Part shown: in pieces, positions 6,776 through 12,405 of the stretch | Layout of the letters: every line of letters begins with the position of its first letter | How positions within the stretch are numbered: position 1 is the first letter of the stretch | Assembly (NCBI GenBank): GCA_946539175.1 | Contig: CAMNHH010000060.1 | Span: 1-12,405, forward strand | Reading direction: 5' to 3' | DNA length: 12,405 nt | Source: an uncultured Clostridia bacterium | GTDB lineage: Bacteria > Bacillota > Clostridia > Oscillospirales > Oscillospiraceae | Translations under genes and position numbers: made by a program | The notes under the pieces: model-generated | Databases searched by the model: none | What the model was told of the DNA's origin: nothing | What the model saw: the letters and a program-made list of their open reading frames with translations, nothing else

Positions 6776-7105
6776 GTGGGACGCTCTGATCTGGAAAAGA
6801 TGAAGCAGAGCATGCAGCACATCCGGGAGGCCGCCGACTGCTACGTCAATGACAAGCTGAAGGAGCTGCAGCGCAGGGGGAAACGGCCCGAGGACGACAG
6901 CTATATTCACGAGCGGATCAAGGCTGCCCGGCGCATCTCTCAGTACGCGGCGGCGCAGCAGACCATCAGCCCCGAGGAGCAGGAGTCCCTGGCCTCCAAC
7001 CAGCGCCGGGCCATGGAGCAGATCACCCGGGCAACGCTGAAAAACCCGCAGGACGCGCTCCAGGCCCAGGGCGGGCCCCAGGCGGCGGAGCAGCTGATCC
7101 AGTAA
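6776..7105 (+). CDS. Small helical protein of unknown function; start uncertain, open frame continues back to the dehydratase TAG
   Basis: I do not recognise this protein. From the GTG at 6776 it has 109 residues, is highly charged and should be almost wholly alpha-helical, with likely coiled-coil stretches (LEKMKQSMQHIREAAD, HERIKAARRISQYAAAQQ) and a Gln/Ala-rich tail. There is no signal peptide or membrane segment. The same frame is open back to 6692, right after the TAG of the prephenate dehydratase, and bases 6692-6775 also look coding (mostly G/C third positions, reading EALRERLVKARKQL and so on). No ATG, GTG or TTG occurs in that stretch and GTG 6776 has no nearby Shine-Dalgarno. An AGGAGG (6690-6695) overlaps the TAG. 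It may use a non-standard start, be a piece of a once longer gene, or be a read-through extension. Confidence 0.5.
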   Translation: MGRSDLEKMKQSMQHIREAADCYVNDKLKELQRRGKRPEDDSYIHERIKAARRISQYAAAQQTISPEEQESLASNQRRAMEQITRATLKNPQDALQAQGGPQAAEQLIQ

Positions 7106-7115
7106 AAAGGAACGC

Positions 7116-7160
7116 AAAGCGCCCCGCGGCTCCGGGATGCCGGAGTCGCGGGGCGCTTTT
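7116..7160. terminator. Bidirectional terminator between convergent genes
   Basis: Bases 7116-7135 pair with 7140-7159 over 20 positions, all Watson-Crick except one G-T wobble (G7129 with T7146), with a GATG loop. The stem begins AAAGCGCC and ends GGCGCTTT, so each direction yields a short T-run (TTTT on the plus strand). It lies 10 bases after the small helical gene and 28 bases before the stop of the minus-strand lipoprotein gene, and can serve both. Confidence 0.85.
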
Positions 7161-7187
7161 GGGGCGGCGGCGCTGCCGCGTGTCGGA

Positions 7188-8477
7188 TCAGTGCTGCCAC
7201 ACGGCCCTGGTCACAAAGCCGTCGGAGACCTTGACGAGGACGGGGGAGACCGTCTCCTCGGCGCCGGGCTCCTTGCCGAAGAGCTCCGACACGTTGGCGC
7301 GGCGGACTGTGCTGGTCTCGTCCTGGCCCTCCTGCTGGTAGACGCGGCAGTCGCCGTCGAAGACCAGGCGGGCGTCGCCGGCGACCCGCCAAACCGGCTC
7401 GCCGCTTTCGTTCACCAGGGTCCACAGCGCGCTGTCGTCCCGAGAGAAGATCAGCACCGTGTCCCCGGCGGTGACGGTGACCCTTGTGCCATCGCCTTCG
7501 AACTCAACGGCCGACACCCGGAAGGTCCCCAGGCCGAAGTCGGAGAGGTCCAGCTTGTCGTAGGGCTCCAGATTTTCCAGGCGCTCCCCCGAAACCTGGA
7601 CGCGGCTGAGCAGCTGGGCCTGGGCCACGTAGACCTCGGATTCCTCGCTCAGAAGGGTGAGGCCGCTCTTATTCAGAACGACCCGCCAGTTGCCGTCCGG
7701 GACGGAGCTGCGGGGCAGCTCCGGGGCCGCGAACTGACAGCGGACCCAGCAGGACAGCGCGAGATCGTTCACCAGGGCTGTGATGCGGATGGTGCCGGGT
7801 CCCACGGCCCGGACCTGGCCGTTCTGGTCCACGGCGGCCACGCCGTAGTCCTCGGAGCTCCAGAGGATCTCCGCGTCCTGGGGGGCGTTCTCAACGCTGA
7901 GCCGGAAGCTCTCGCCCACGCCGAAGAAGCTGATGTCGGTCTTGTTCAGGGTGGGGGCGTCCTCGGCGGGAGGGGCCTCAAAGGGGCAGCGGATCCAGCA
8001 GGCCAGCTCCGTGTCGGCCAGCTTCGCCAGAATCCGGGTGGAGCCGGGCCCTACGGCGGTGACGCGGCCGGTCTGGTCCACGGCGGCGATCGCCTCGTCC
8101 TCGGAGGACCAGCGGATCTCCAGACCCACCGGCGCGCCGGTGACGACCAGGGTAAAGCTCTCCCCGGGGCCGAAGAAGCTGATGTCGGTCTTGTTCAGGG
8201 CCGGGGTCCAGTCCGGGGGCAGGGTGACGGCGGCCTCCGTGGAGACGGGCTCCGCAGAGGCGGCCTGCGTGGAGACGGGGGCCTCGGTCTGAGCGGGCAG
8301 GGTGCTGGGCTGGGCCTCGGTGCTTCCCGCCGTGGGGGCGGAGGGAAGGGTGCTTTCCCCCGCCTTCGGGTCGCCGGCGCAGCCCATCAGCAGGGTCGGC
8401 AGGGCGAGGAGCAGCAACAGGGTGACGGCGGAGCGAAGGACCGCGCTCCGGCGGGCTCTGAGCTTGGTTTGACGCAT
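7188..8477 (-). CDS. Lipoprotein with two tandem bacterial Ig-like (Big_2) domains
   Basis: The 429-residue product has a lipoprotein signal: an arginine/lysine-rich start, a Leu/Ala core and the lipobox LMGC with C33 as lipid-bearing cysteine. A Ser/Thr/Ala/Pro linker (about 37-88) follows, then two near-identical domains at about 94-168 and 177-251, each beginning LNKTDISFFG and containing WSSED, AVDQ and AVGPG as in Big_2 folds. Each ends with a Cys-x3-Cys pair (C160/C164, C243/C247). A third LNKS (268-271) starts a divergent C-terminal region of about 160 residues that I cannot classify. It is probably displayed on the cell surface with a structural or binding role; no enzyme motif is visible. 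AAGGAGG (complement of 8486-8492) lies 8 bases before the ATG at 8477. No convincing promoter was found upstream. Confidence 0.85.
   Translation of the reverse strand: MRQTKLRARRSAVLRSAVTLLLLLALPTLLMGCAGDPKAGESTLPSAPTAGSTEAQPSTLPAQTEAPVSTQAASAEPVSTEAAVTLPPDWTPALNKTDISFFGPGESFTLVVTGAPVGLEIRWSSEDEAIAAVDQTGRVTAVGPGSTRILAKLADTELACWIRCPFEAPPAEDAPTLNKTDISFFGVGESFRLSVENAPQDAEILWSSEDYGVAAVDQNGQVRAVGPGTIRITALVNDLALSCWVRCQFAAPELPRSSVPDGNWRVVLNKSGLTLLSEESEVYVAQAQLLSRVQVSGERLENLEPYDKLDLSDFGLGTFRVSAVEFEGDGTRVTVTAGDTVLIFSRDDSALWTLVNESGEPVWRVAGDARLVFDGDCRVYQQEGQDETSTVRRANVSELFGKEPGAEETVSPVLVKVSDGFVTRAVWQH
7921..8200. repeat. 31-bp exact direct repeat inside the Big_2 gene
   Basis: Bases 7921-7951 and 8170-8200 are identical over 31 positions and are spaced 249 bases apart, exactly 83 codons. 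They encode the shared LNKTDISFFG start of the two Ig-like domains on the minus strand. The identity at silent positions points to a recent domain duplication or ongoing gene conversion. The span given covers both copies and the sequence between. Confidence 0.9.
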
Positions 8478-8645
8478 AGGACGATCCTCCTTGATACAGA
8501 TTCAGATCATGAAATGGGGACTTGCTTTTCTGCCGTTTCGACGAAGAAAATCGCGTTTTGTTCCGGCTTTTTTTCACGGCGTCCGCAGAAGGGCGGAGCG
8601 GGCCGCGCCCGGGCGAAAAAAACCGAAAAAAAGCGATCCTCCGGC
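8478..8645. other. Divergent intergenic region
   Basis: This stretch separates the start of the Big_2 lipoprotein gene from the queC promoter. It holds the lipoprotein Shine-Dalgarno (complement of 8486-8492) and two A-tracts at about 8615-8621 and 8625-8631, upstream of the queC -35 box, that could act as an UP element. I could not find a minus-strand promoter with well-placed -35 and -10 boxes, and there is no supported gene. Confidence 0.4.
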
Positions 8646-8674
8646 TTGCAATTCTCAGCCTGTTCTGCTATAAT
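8646..8674 (+). promoter_or_regulatory. Sigma-A promoter of the queuosine-precursor operon
   Basis: TTGCAA (8646-8651) and TATAAT (8669-8674) are separated by exactly 17 bases, with TG at 8666-8667 giving an extended -10. Transcription should begin near 8681, immediately at the GC-rich hairpin that precedes the riboswitch. This is the best promoter in the window. Confidence 0.85.
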
Positions 8675-8681
8675 ACAGCCT

Positions 8682-8700
8682 GCCCGGGGAGGCCCCGGGC
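8682..8700 (+). other. GC-rich hairpin at the predicted 5' end of the que mRNA
   Basis: GCCCGGGG (8682-8689) pairs perfectly with CCCCGGGC (8693-8700) around an AGG loop. Because transcription probably starts at about 8681, this hairpin would cap the RNA directly upstream of the aptamer and could protect it from 5'-end decay. Its CCCGG could also pair with CCGGG at 8738-8742 in the aptamer tail. Confidence 0.55.
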
Positions 8701-8740
8701 CGACAGTTCATTGGTACCTTCCTGTCGTAAAACAAAACCG
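8701..8740 (+). ncRNA. preQ1-I riboswitch aptamer
   Basis: Stem P1 is CGACAG (8701-8706) with CTGTCG (8722-8727). The loop begins TTC as in the Bacillus subtilis queC aptamer. TGGT (8712-8715) can pair with ACCG (8737-8740) in the tail to make the H-type pseudoknot stem P2, with an A-rich strand (8728-8736) between. By position U8707, C8721 and A8736 match the ligand-contacting U6, C17 and A30 of the B. subtilis RNA, and both RNAs have a 5-base loop before that cytosine. It lies directly upstream of queC, the expected target. Binding preQ1 should favour the terminator at 8779-8807 and lower operon expression. No covariance search was run. Confidence 0.85.
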
Positions 8741-8750
8741 GGACTGCTGC

Positions 8751-8772
8751 CAATGGGATCAAAATACCATTG
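8751..8772 (+). promoter_or_regulatory. Spacer hairpin in the riboswitch expression platform
   Basis: CAATGG (8751-8756) pairs with CCATTG (8767-8772) around a 10-base A-rich loop, between the aptamer tail and the terminator. It would bring the tail AAACCG (8735-8740) close to the terminator segment CGGTTT (8786-8791), to which that tail is exactly complementary, forming a possible antiterminator. Confidence 0.5.
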
Positions 8773-8778
8773 AGATGT

Positions 8779-8807
8779 GGCTCCGCGGTTTGCGGAGCCG
8801 ATTTTTT
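8779..8807 (+). terminator. Riboswitch-controlled intrinsic terminator before queC
   Basis: GGCTCCGC (8779-8786) pairs perfectly with GCGGAGCC (8792-8799) around GGTTT and is followed by GA and six T residues (8802-8807). It lies in the leader only 13 bases before the queC ATG, the classic place for transcription attenuation. Its loop CGGTTT can alternatively pair with the preQ1 aptamer tail. Confidence 0.9.
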
Positions 8808-8820
8808 ATGGAGTTTTTTT

Positions 8821-9516
8821 ATGAAAGCACTCGTACTGTTCAGCGGCGGCCTTGACAGCGCCGTCTGTCTGGGCCTGGCGGTCAAAGAATACGGGGCCGA
8901 CCAGGTGCTGGCCCTCTCCGTGTTCTACGGCCAGAAGCACAAAAAGGAGATGGAGGCCGCAAAAAGGCTGGCCGCCTTCTATGGGGTGGAGCGGATCACC
9001 CTGGACCTGGGCGCGATCTTCGAGGGCAGCAGCTGTACGCTGCTCGAAGGCGCTGCCGGGCAGATCCCCCACGGGGAATATGCCGCCCAGCTGGAAAAGA
9101 CCGAGGGCGCCCCGGTGAATACCTACGTGCCCTTCCGCAACGGTCTGTTCCTGTCCTCCGCCGCCTCGGTGGCCCTGAGTCACGGCTGCGAGCTGATCTA
9201 TTACGGCGCCCACGCGGATGACGCCGCGGGGAACGCCTATCCGGATACCAGCGAGGCCTTCAACGAGGCCATCGCCCGGGCAATTTATCTTGGCAGCGGC
9301 AAGGCCCTGCGGATCGTCGCTCCCTTTATCGACCAGCCAAAATCCAAGGTCGTCGCCGTTGGGACGGAGCTCGGCGTTCCCTTCGAGCTGACCTGGAGCT
9401 GCTATGAAGGCCGGGAGAAGGCCTGCGGCCTCTGCGGCACCTGCCGGGACCGGCTCCGCGCCTTCCGGGAGAACGGGCTGGAAGATCCGATCCAATATGA
9501 AAGCACGGAGGAATGA
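8821..9516 (+). CDS. queC: 7-cyano-7-deazaguanine (preQ0) synthase QueC
   Basis: QueC uses ATP and ammonia to turn 7-carboxy-7-deazaguanine into preQ0 in the cytosol, the third dedicated step of queuosine synthesis. The 231-residue protein starts with the PP-loop SGGLDS (8-13), has the family stretches VPFRNGLFLSSAA (103-115) and GAHADDAAGNAYPD (129-142), and ends with four zinc-binding cysteines C194, C202, C205 and C208. The ATG at 8821 is chosen because GGAG (8810-8813) lies 7 bases upstream through a pure T spacer; an earlier in-frame start at 8770 would translate the terminator. It is first in an operon with the transporter and queF. Confidence 0.97.
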   Translation: MKALVLFSGGLDSAVCLGLAVKEYGADQVLALSVFYGQKHKKEMEAAKRLAAFYGVERITLDLGAIFEGSSCTLLEGAAGQIPHGEYAAQLEKTEGAPVNTYVPFRNGLFLSSAASVALSHGCELIYYGAHADDAAGNAYPDTSEAFNEAIARAIYLGSGKALRIVAPFIDQPKSKVVAVGTELGVPFELTWSCYEGREKACGLCGTCRDRLRAFRENGLEDPIQYESTEE

Positions 9517-9519
9517 ACC

Positions 9520-10215
9520 ATGCCAAATGAACTGATTTTCATCATCACGGTTCTGATCTACCTGGGCAGCGTCCTGGGCCTGTATAAGCTCTTCGGGAAA
9601 AACGGCCTCTACGCCTTCGCCATCTTCGGCACCCTGCTGGGCAACATCGCGGTCTGCAAGAACGTGGACATCTTCGGCGCGGCCACCACCGCCGGCAACG
9701 TGCTCTACGCCGCCACCTTCCTGGTGACGGACATTCTCTCGGAAAAGTACGGCAAGAAGGAGGCCTCCAAGGCGGTGGCCTACAGCTTCTCCGTCATGGT
9801 CCTCTGGATGCTGGGCACCCAGCTGATCCTCTGGTTCACGCCCAACGCCAACGACTACGTCAACGAGAGTCTGAAGATCGTCTTCGGCCTGGTGCCCCGG
9901 ATCACCGTCGCCAGCCTGATCGGCTTTATCTGCAGTCAGAATCTGGACGTCTTCCTCTATCACTTCATCTGGAGCAAGACCGGCGGCAGCAAGGCCAAGC
10001 TGTGGCTGCGGAACAACGGCAGCACCCTGACCAGCCAGCTGATCGATACGGTCATTTTCACCTTTATTGCCTTCTGGGGCGTTTATCCCACCAACGTGTT
10101 CCTGAGCATCCTGATTACCACTTATTTGTTTAAGGCGATTGTGGCCCTGCTGGACACCCCGTTTATGTACTGGGCCAGAGCGATACGGCCCATGAATGAA
10201 AAGGAGAAGCCATGA
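9520..10215 (+). CDS. yhhQ: Queuosine precursor transporter, YhhQ/VUT family (COG1738)
   Basis: This 231-residue, strongly hydrophobic protein has about six membrane helices and the VUT-family core (ATFLVTDILSEKYGKKEA after the second or third helix, then a C-terminal QLIDTVIFTFIAFWG segment). Family members such as E. coli YhhQ import preQ0/preQ1-type precursors. The ATG at 9520 follows the queC stop by 3 bases, with GGAGG (9507-9511) 8 bases upstream. The stop overlaps the queF start (ATGA, 10212-10215), indicating translational coupling. Location between queC and queF under a preQ1 riboswitch supports salvage of queuosine precursors. Confidence 0.93.
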   Translation: MPNELIFIITVLIYLGSVLGLYKLFGKNGLYAFAIFGTLLGNIAVCKNVDIFGAATTAGNVLYAATFLVTDILSEKYGKKEASKAVAYSFSVMVLWMLGTQLILWFTPNANDYVNESLKIVFGLVPRITVASLIGFICSQNLDVFLYHFIWSKTGGSKAKLWLRNNGSTLTSQLIDTVIFTFIAFWGVYPTNVFLSILITTYLFKAIVALLDTPFMYWARAIRPMNEKEKP

Positions 10216-10694
10216 GAGAAAAAGAAAATCTGACCCGACTGGGCAGCGAGCACACCGAATACAAAACGGAATACGATCCCTCCCTGCTGGAGTCCTTTGC
10301 CAACCGACACCCGGACAACGACTATTTCGTCAAGTTCAACTGCCCGGAGTTCACCAGCCTCTGCCCCATCACCGGGCAGCCGGACTTCGCCAATCTCGTC
10401 ATCTCCTACGTGCCGGACGGCAGGCTGGTGGAGAGCAAGTCGCTGAAGCTGTACCTGTTCTCCTACCGGAACCACGGGGACTTCCACGAGGACGTGGTCA
10501 ACACCATCATGAAGGATCTGATCCGCCTGCTGGAGCCCAAGTACATCGAGGTCTGGGGCAGATTCCTGCCCCGGGGCGGCATCTCCATCGACCCCTACTG
10601 CAACTACGGCAAGCCCGGCACCCGCTGGGAGCAGGCGGCCTGGGAGCGGCTGCGGACCCACGATCCGCGCCCCGAGCTTGTGGATAACCGCTGA
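10212..10694 (+). CDS. queF: NADPH-dependent preQ0 reductase QueF (preQ1 synthase)
   Basis: QueF reduces the nitrile of preQ0 to the amine preQ1 with NADPH. The 160-residue, single-domain form matches the Bacillus type: catalytic C51 in TSLCPITGQPDFA with D58, the NADPH-binding ESKSLK (74-79), then SYRNHGDFHED (84-94) with H92 and E93 contacting substrate, and the PRGGISIDPYCNYGKPGT segment near the end. Nothing is missing. AAGGAG (10201-10206) is 5 bases before the ATG, which overlaps the transporter stop. Its product preQ1 is the ligand of the upstream riboswitch, closing a feedback loop. Confidence 0.97.
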   Translation: MREKENLTRLGSEHTEYKTEYDPSLLESFANRHPDNDYFVKFNCPEFTSLCPITGQPDFANLVISYVPDGRLVESKSLKLYLFSYRNHGDFHEDVVNTIMKDLIRLLEPKYIEVWGRFLPRGGISIDPYCNYGKPGTRWEQAAWERLRTHDPRPELVDNR

Positions 10695-10719
10695 TCCGCC
10701 CCCTGTCCCGGGCGCTTCC

Positions 10720-10766
10720 AAAAAAATCCGAACCCAAAGCCGTGCGGCGGAGGGTCCGGATTTTTT
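10720..10766. terminator. Bidirectional terminator between queF and pgi
   Basis: Bases 10721-10735 (AAAAAATCCGAACCC) pair with 10752-10766 except for one A-C mismatch, with a 16-base loop. The plus strand ends in six T residues, and the minus strand in seven (complement of 10720-10726). It lies between convergent genes and can end both the que operon and pgi transcripts. Confidence 0.9.
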
Positions 10767-10805
10767 GCGCTGAGAGGATGGGAAGGTGCTTGTCGAAGCT
10801 TTGTA

Positions 10806-12389
10806 TCAGATTGCCAGCAGCTCGCTGTAGGCCTTCAGAGCGCCGTCGGTGTCGTGGGCCAGCACCCGCTTGGCCAGCACCTTGCCCAGCTGTACGCCCT
10901 CCTGGTCGAAGCTGTTCAGATTCCAGCAGAAGCCCTGGAACATGACCTTGTTCTCAAAGTGGGCCAGCAGCGCGCCCAGGGCCTCCGGGGTCAACTGCTC
11001 ACCGATGATGATGCTGGAGGGACGGCCGCCGTCAAAGCTCTTGTTGGGATTGGCGTCCTGCTTGCCGCAGGCGAAGGCCATGATCTGGGCCGCCACGTTG
11101 GCGCAGAGCTTCTGCTGGCTGCTGCTGCCCTGGATGTCCATATCCATGCCCGCCTGGCTCCGGCGGAAGCCCACGAACTGCAGGGGAACGATGTCGGTGC
11201 CCTGGTGCAGGAGCTGGTAGAAGGAGTGCTGGCCGTTGGTGCCGGGCTCTCCGAAGATCACCGGGCCGGTGGGATAGCGGACGGGCTCCCCGAAGCGGTT
11301 GACGTGCTTGCCGTTGGACTCCATGTCCAGCTGCTGCAGGTGGGCGGGGAAGCGGCTCAGGGCCTGGGAGTAGGGCAGCACGGCGGTGACGGGATAACCC
11401 AGCACGTTCCGCTCGTAGAGGCCGATCAGAGCGTCCAGCATGGCGGGGTTCCTGCGAAGCTCCTTTTCCTTGGCGGTCTCGTCCGCCGCGTGGGCGCCGG
11501 CCAGGAAGCGGGCGAAGACCTCGGGCCCGAAGGCCAGAGACAGCACCACGCCGCCCACGCAGGAGGTGGAGGAGTAGCGGCCGCCGATGTAGTCGTCCAT
11601 GAAGAAGGCTTCCAGATAGTCGGTAGACTTGGCCAGGGGAGAGCTCTCACTGGTGACGGCCACCATGTGCTTCGCCGGGTCCAGACCGAGCTTTCGCAGA
11701 GACTCCTTAACAAAGCTCTCGTTGGTGAGGGTCTCCAGGGTGGTGCCGGACTTGGAAACCAGCACAAAGAGGCTGTGGGCCGCGTCGATGGTCTTCAGCA
11801 CGTTGGCCGCGTCGTCCGGGTCCACGTTGCTGATGAAGCGGGCCTCCAGCTTCAGAGTGTCGTTCTGCCGGGCCCAGTTCTCCAGCGCCAGGTACATGGC
11901 CCGGGGTCCCAGGTCGCTGCCGCCGATGCCGATCTGCACCACGGTGCTGAACTTCTCCCCGGCGGCGTTGGTGATCTCGCCCCGGTGGACCTTTTCCGCG
12001 AAGGCTGCGGCCTTCTGCTGCTGCGCGGCGTAGAAGGCGCCCTTGTCCACGCCGTCCGCCACGACGGTCTCCCCCAGCTGCCCCCGGGTCAGATGATGCA
12101 GCACCAGCCGCTTTTCGCCGGTGTTGATCATCTCGCCGTTGTAGAGGGCGGCGTACTTTTCGGTGAGCTGGGCCTCGTCGGCCAGCTCCGCCAGAAGGTC
12201 GAGGATCTCGTCGTCCACGGCCTTGGCCGCGTAGTTGTAGCGCAGACCGCAGGCCATGGGCACGCTGTAGCTTGCCACCCGGTCAGCGCCGCCTTCCCCC
12301 GCCATCAGCTCCGGCAGGCAGACCCGCTTGTTCAGCCCCGCCAGCTTGCCGTAGGCCTTCAGAGTATCCAGATTTTTCCAGTTGATCAT
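10806..12389 (-). CDS. pgi: Glucose-6-phosphate isomerase
   Basis: The enzyme interconverts glucose-6-phosphate and fructose-6-phosphate in the cytosol for glycolysis and gluconeogenesis. The 527-residue protein shows IGIGGSDLGPRAM (153-165), the phosphate-binding SKSGTT (212-217), the signature DYIGGRYSSTSCVGG (266-280), MESNGK with catalytic E357, GEPGTNGQHSFYQLLHQG with H388, and the C-terminal NSFDQEGVQLGK with K503. It is the longer form typical of enterobacteria, animals and some other bacteria, not the roughly 450-residue form common in Bacillus. The ATG at 12389 is preceded by AGGAGG (complement of 12400-12405) at 10-base spacing, at the window edge, so any promoter is outside. Confidence 0.97.
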   Translation of the reverse strand: MINWKNLDTLKAYGKLAGLNKRVCLPELMAGEGGADRVASYSVPMACGLRYNYAAKAVDDEILDLLAELADEAQLTEKYAALYNGEMINTGEKRLVLHHLTRGQLGETVVADGVDKGAFYAAQQQKAAAFAEKVHRGEITNAAGEKFSTVVQIGIGGSDLGPRAMYLALENWARQNDTLKLEARFISNVDPDDAANVLKTIDAAHSLFVLVSKSGTTLETLTNESFVKESLRKLGLDPAKHMVAVTSESSPLAKSTDYLEAFFMDDYIGGRYSSTSCVGGVVLSLAFGPEVFARFLAGAHAADETAKEKELRRNPAMLDALIGLYERNVLGYPVTAVLPYSQALSRFPAHLQQLDMESNGKHVNRFGEPVRYPTGPVIFGEPGTNGQHSFYQLLHQGTDIVPLQFVGFRRSQAGMDMDIQGSSSQQKLCANVAAQIMAFACGKQDANPNKSFDGGRPSSIIIGEQLTPEALGALLAHFENKVMFQGFCWNLNSFDQEGVQLGKVLAKRVLAHDTDGALKAYSELLAI

Positions 12390-12405
12390 TGTTTCACAGC
12401 CTCCT

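Noticed and set aside
8770..8820. Earlier in-frame start for queC adding 17 residues
   Set aside because: It would translate the intrinsic terminator; the ATG at 8821 has GGAG 7 bases upstream and matches the normal QueC N-terminus.
7137..8855. A 572-codon plus-strand frame opposite the Big_2 lipoprotein and running through the que promoter, riboswitch and terminator
   Set aside because: It is Gly/Ala/Val-rich antisense sequence without a ribosome binding site, and it crosses regulatory elements that are much better supported.
8806..9963. A 385-codon minus-strand frame opposite queC and the transporter
   Set aside because: Antisense to unmistakable queC and YhhQ-type genes, without domain signal.
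1..12405. CRISPR array, tRNA, rRNA, insertion sequence, prophage or attachment sites
   Set aside because: No regularly spaced repeats, clover-leaf genes, transposase or integrase motifs or flanking duplications were seen on either strand.

Overview
The window looks like a GC-rich, low-G+C-lineage-style Gram-positive genome, most plausibly a Clostridia member of the Oscillospiraceae/Ruminococcaceae type. This is an inference. It rests on strong AGGAGG-type ribosome binding sites, some TTG/GTG starts, lipoprotein-type signal sequences, a Bacillus-type short QueF with a preQ1-I riboswitch, and heavy G/C use at third codon positions. It reads as chromosomal. I see no transposase, integrase, tRNA, rRNA or CRISPR array.

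Layout. (1) Bases 1-1188: the 3' part of a membrane-anchored HAD-superfamily phosphatase, followed by a gap of about 550 bases that holds several hairpins, including a perfect 17-bp stem, and an extended -10 promoter. (2) Bases 1737-5596, + strand: a histidine-phosphatase family enzyme, a MATE-type membrane transporter fused to a C-terminal RsbW-like ATPase domain, and a Gfo/Idh/MocA-type oxidoreductase. (3) Bases 5750-7105, + strand: a prephenate dehydratase with ACT domain that unusually carries an export signal, then, after an in-frame TAG, a small helical protein of unknown function. A strong hairpin terminator closes this block. (4) Bases 7188-8477, - strand: a lipoprotein with two near-identical bacterial Ig-like (Big_2) domains. 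(5) Bases 8646-10694, + strand: a compact queuosine-precursor operon: promoter, preQ1-I riboswitch, terminator, queC, a YhhQ-type precursor transporter and queF. (6) Bases 10806-12389, - strand: pgi, glucose-6-phosphate isomerase, convergent with queF and sharing a bidirectional terminator with it.

How genes work together. The clearest unit is the queuosine operon. QueC makes preQ0, QueF reduces preQ0 to preQ1, the membrane protein imports queuosine precursors, and the leader RNA can sense preQ1. The aptamer tail is exactly complementary to part of the terminator, which gives a simple attenuation model. queD and queE are not in this operon. The remaining genes do not form an obvious single pathway.

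Nothing here is clearly a wholly new system. The best leads are the exported prephenate dehydratase with the open frame continuing past its TAG, the transporter-ATPase fusion with its oxidoreductase neighbour, and two structured leaders or gaps that no known family explains to me.
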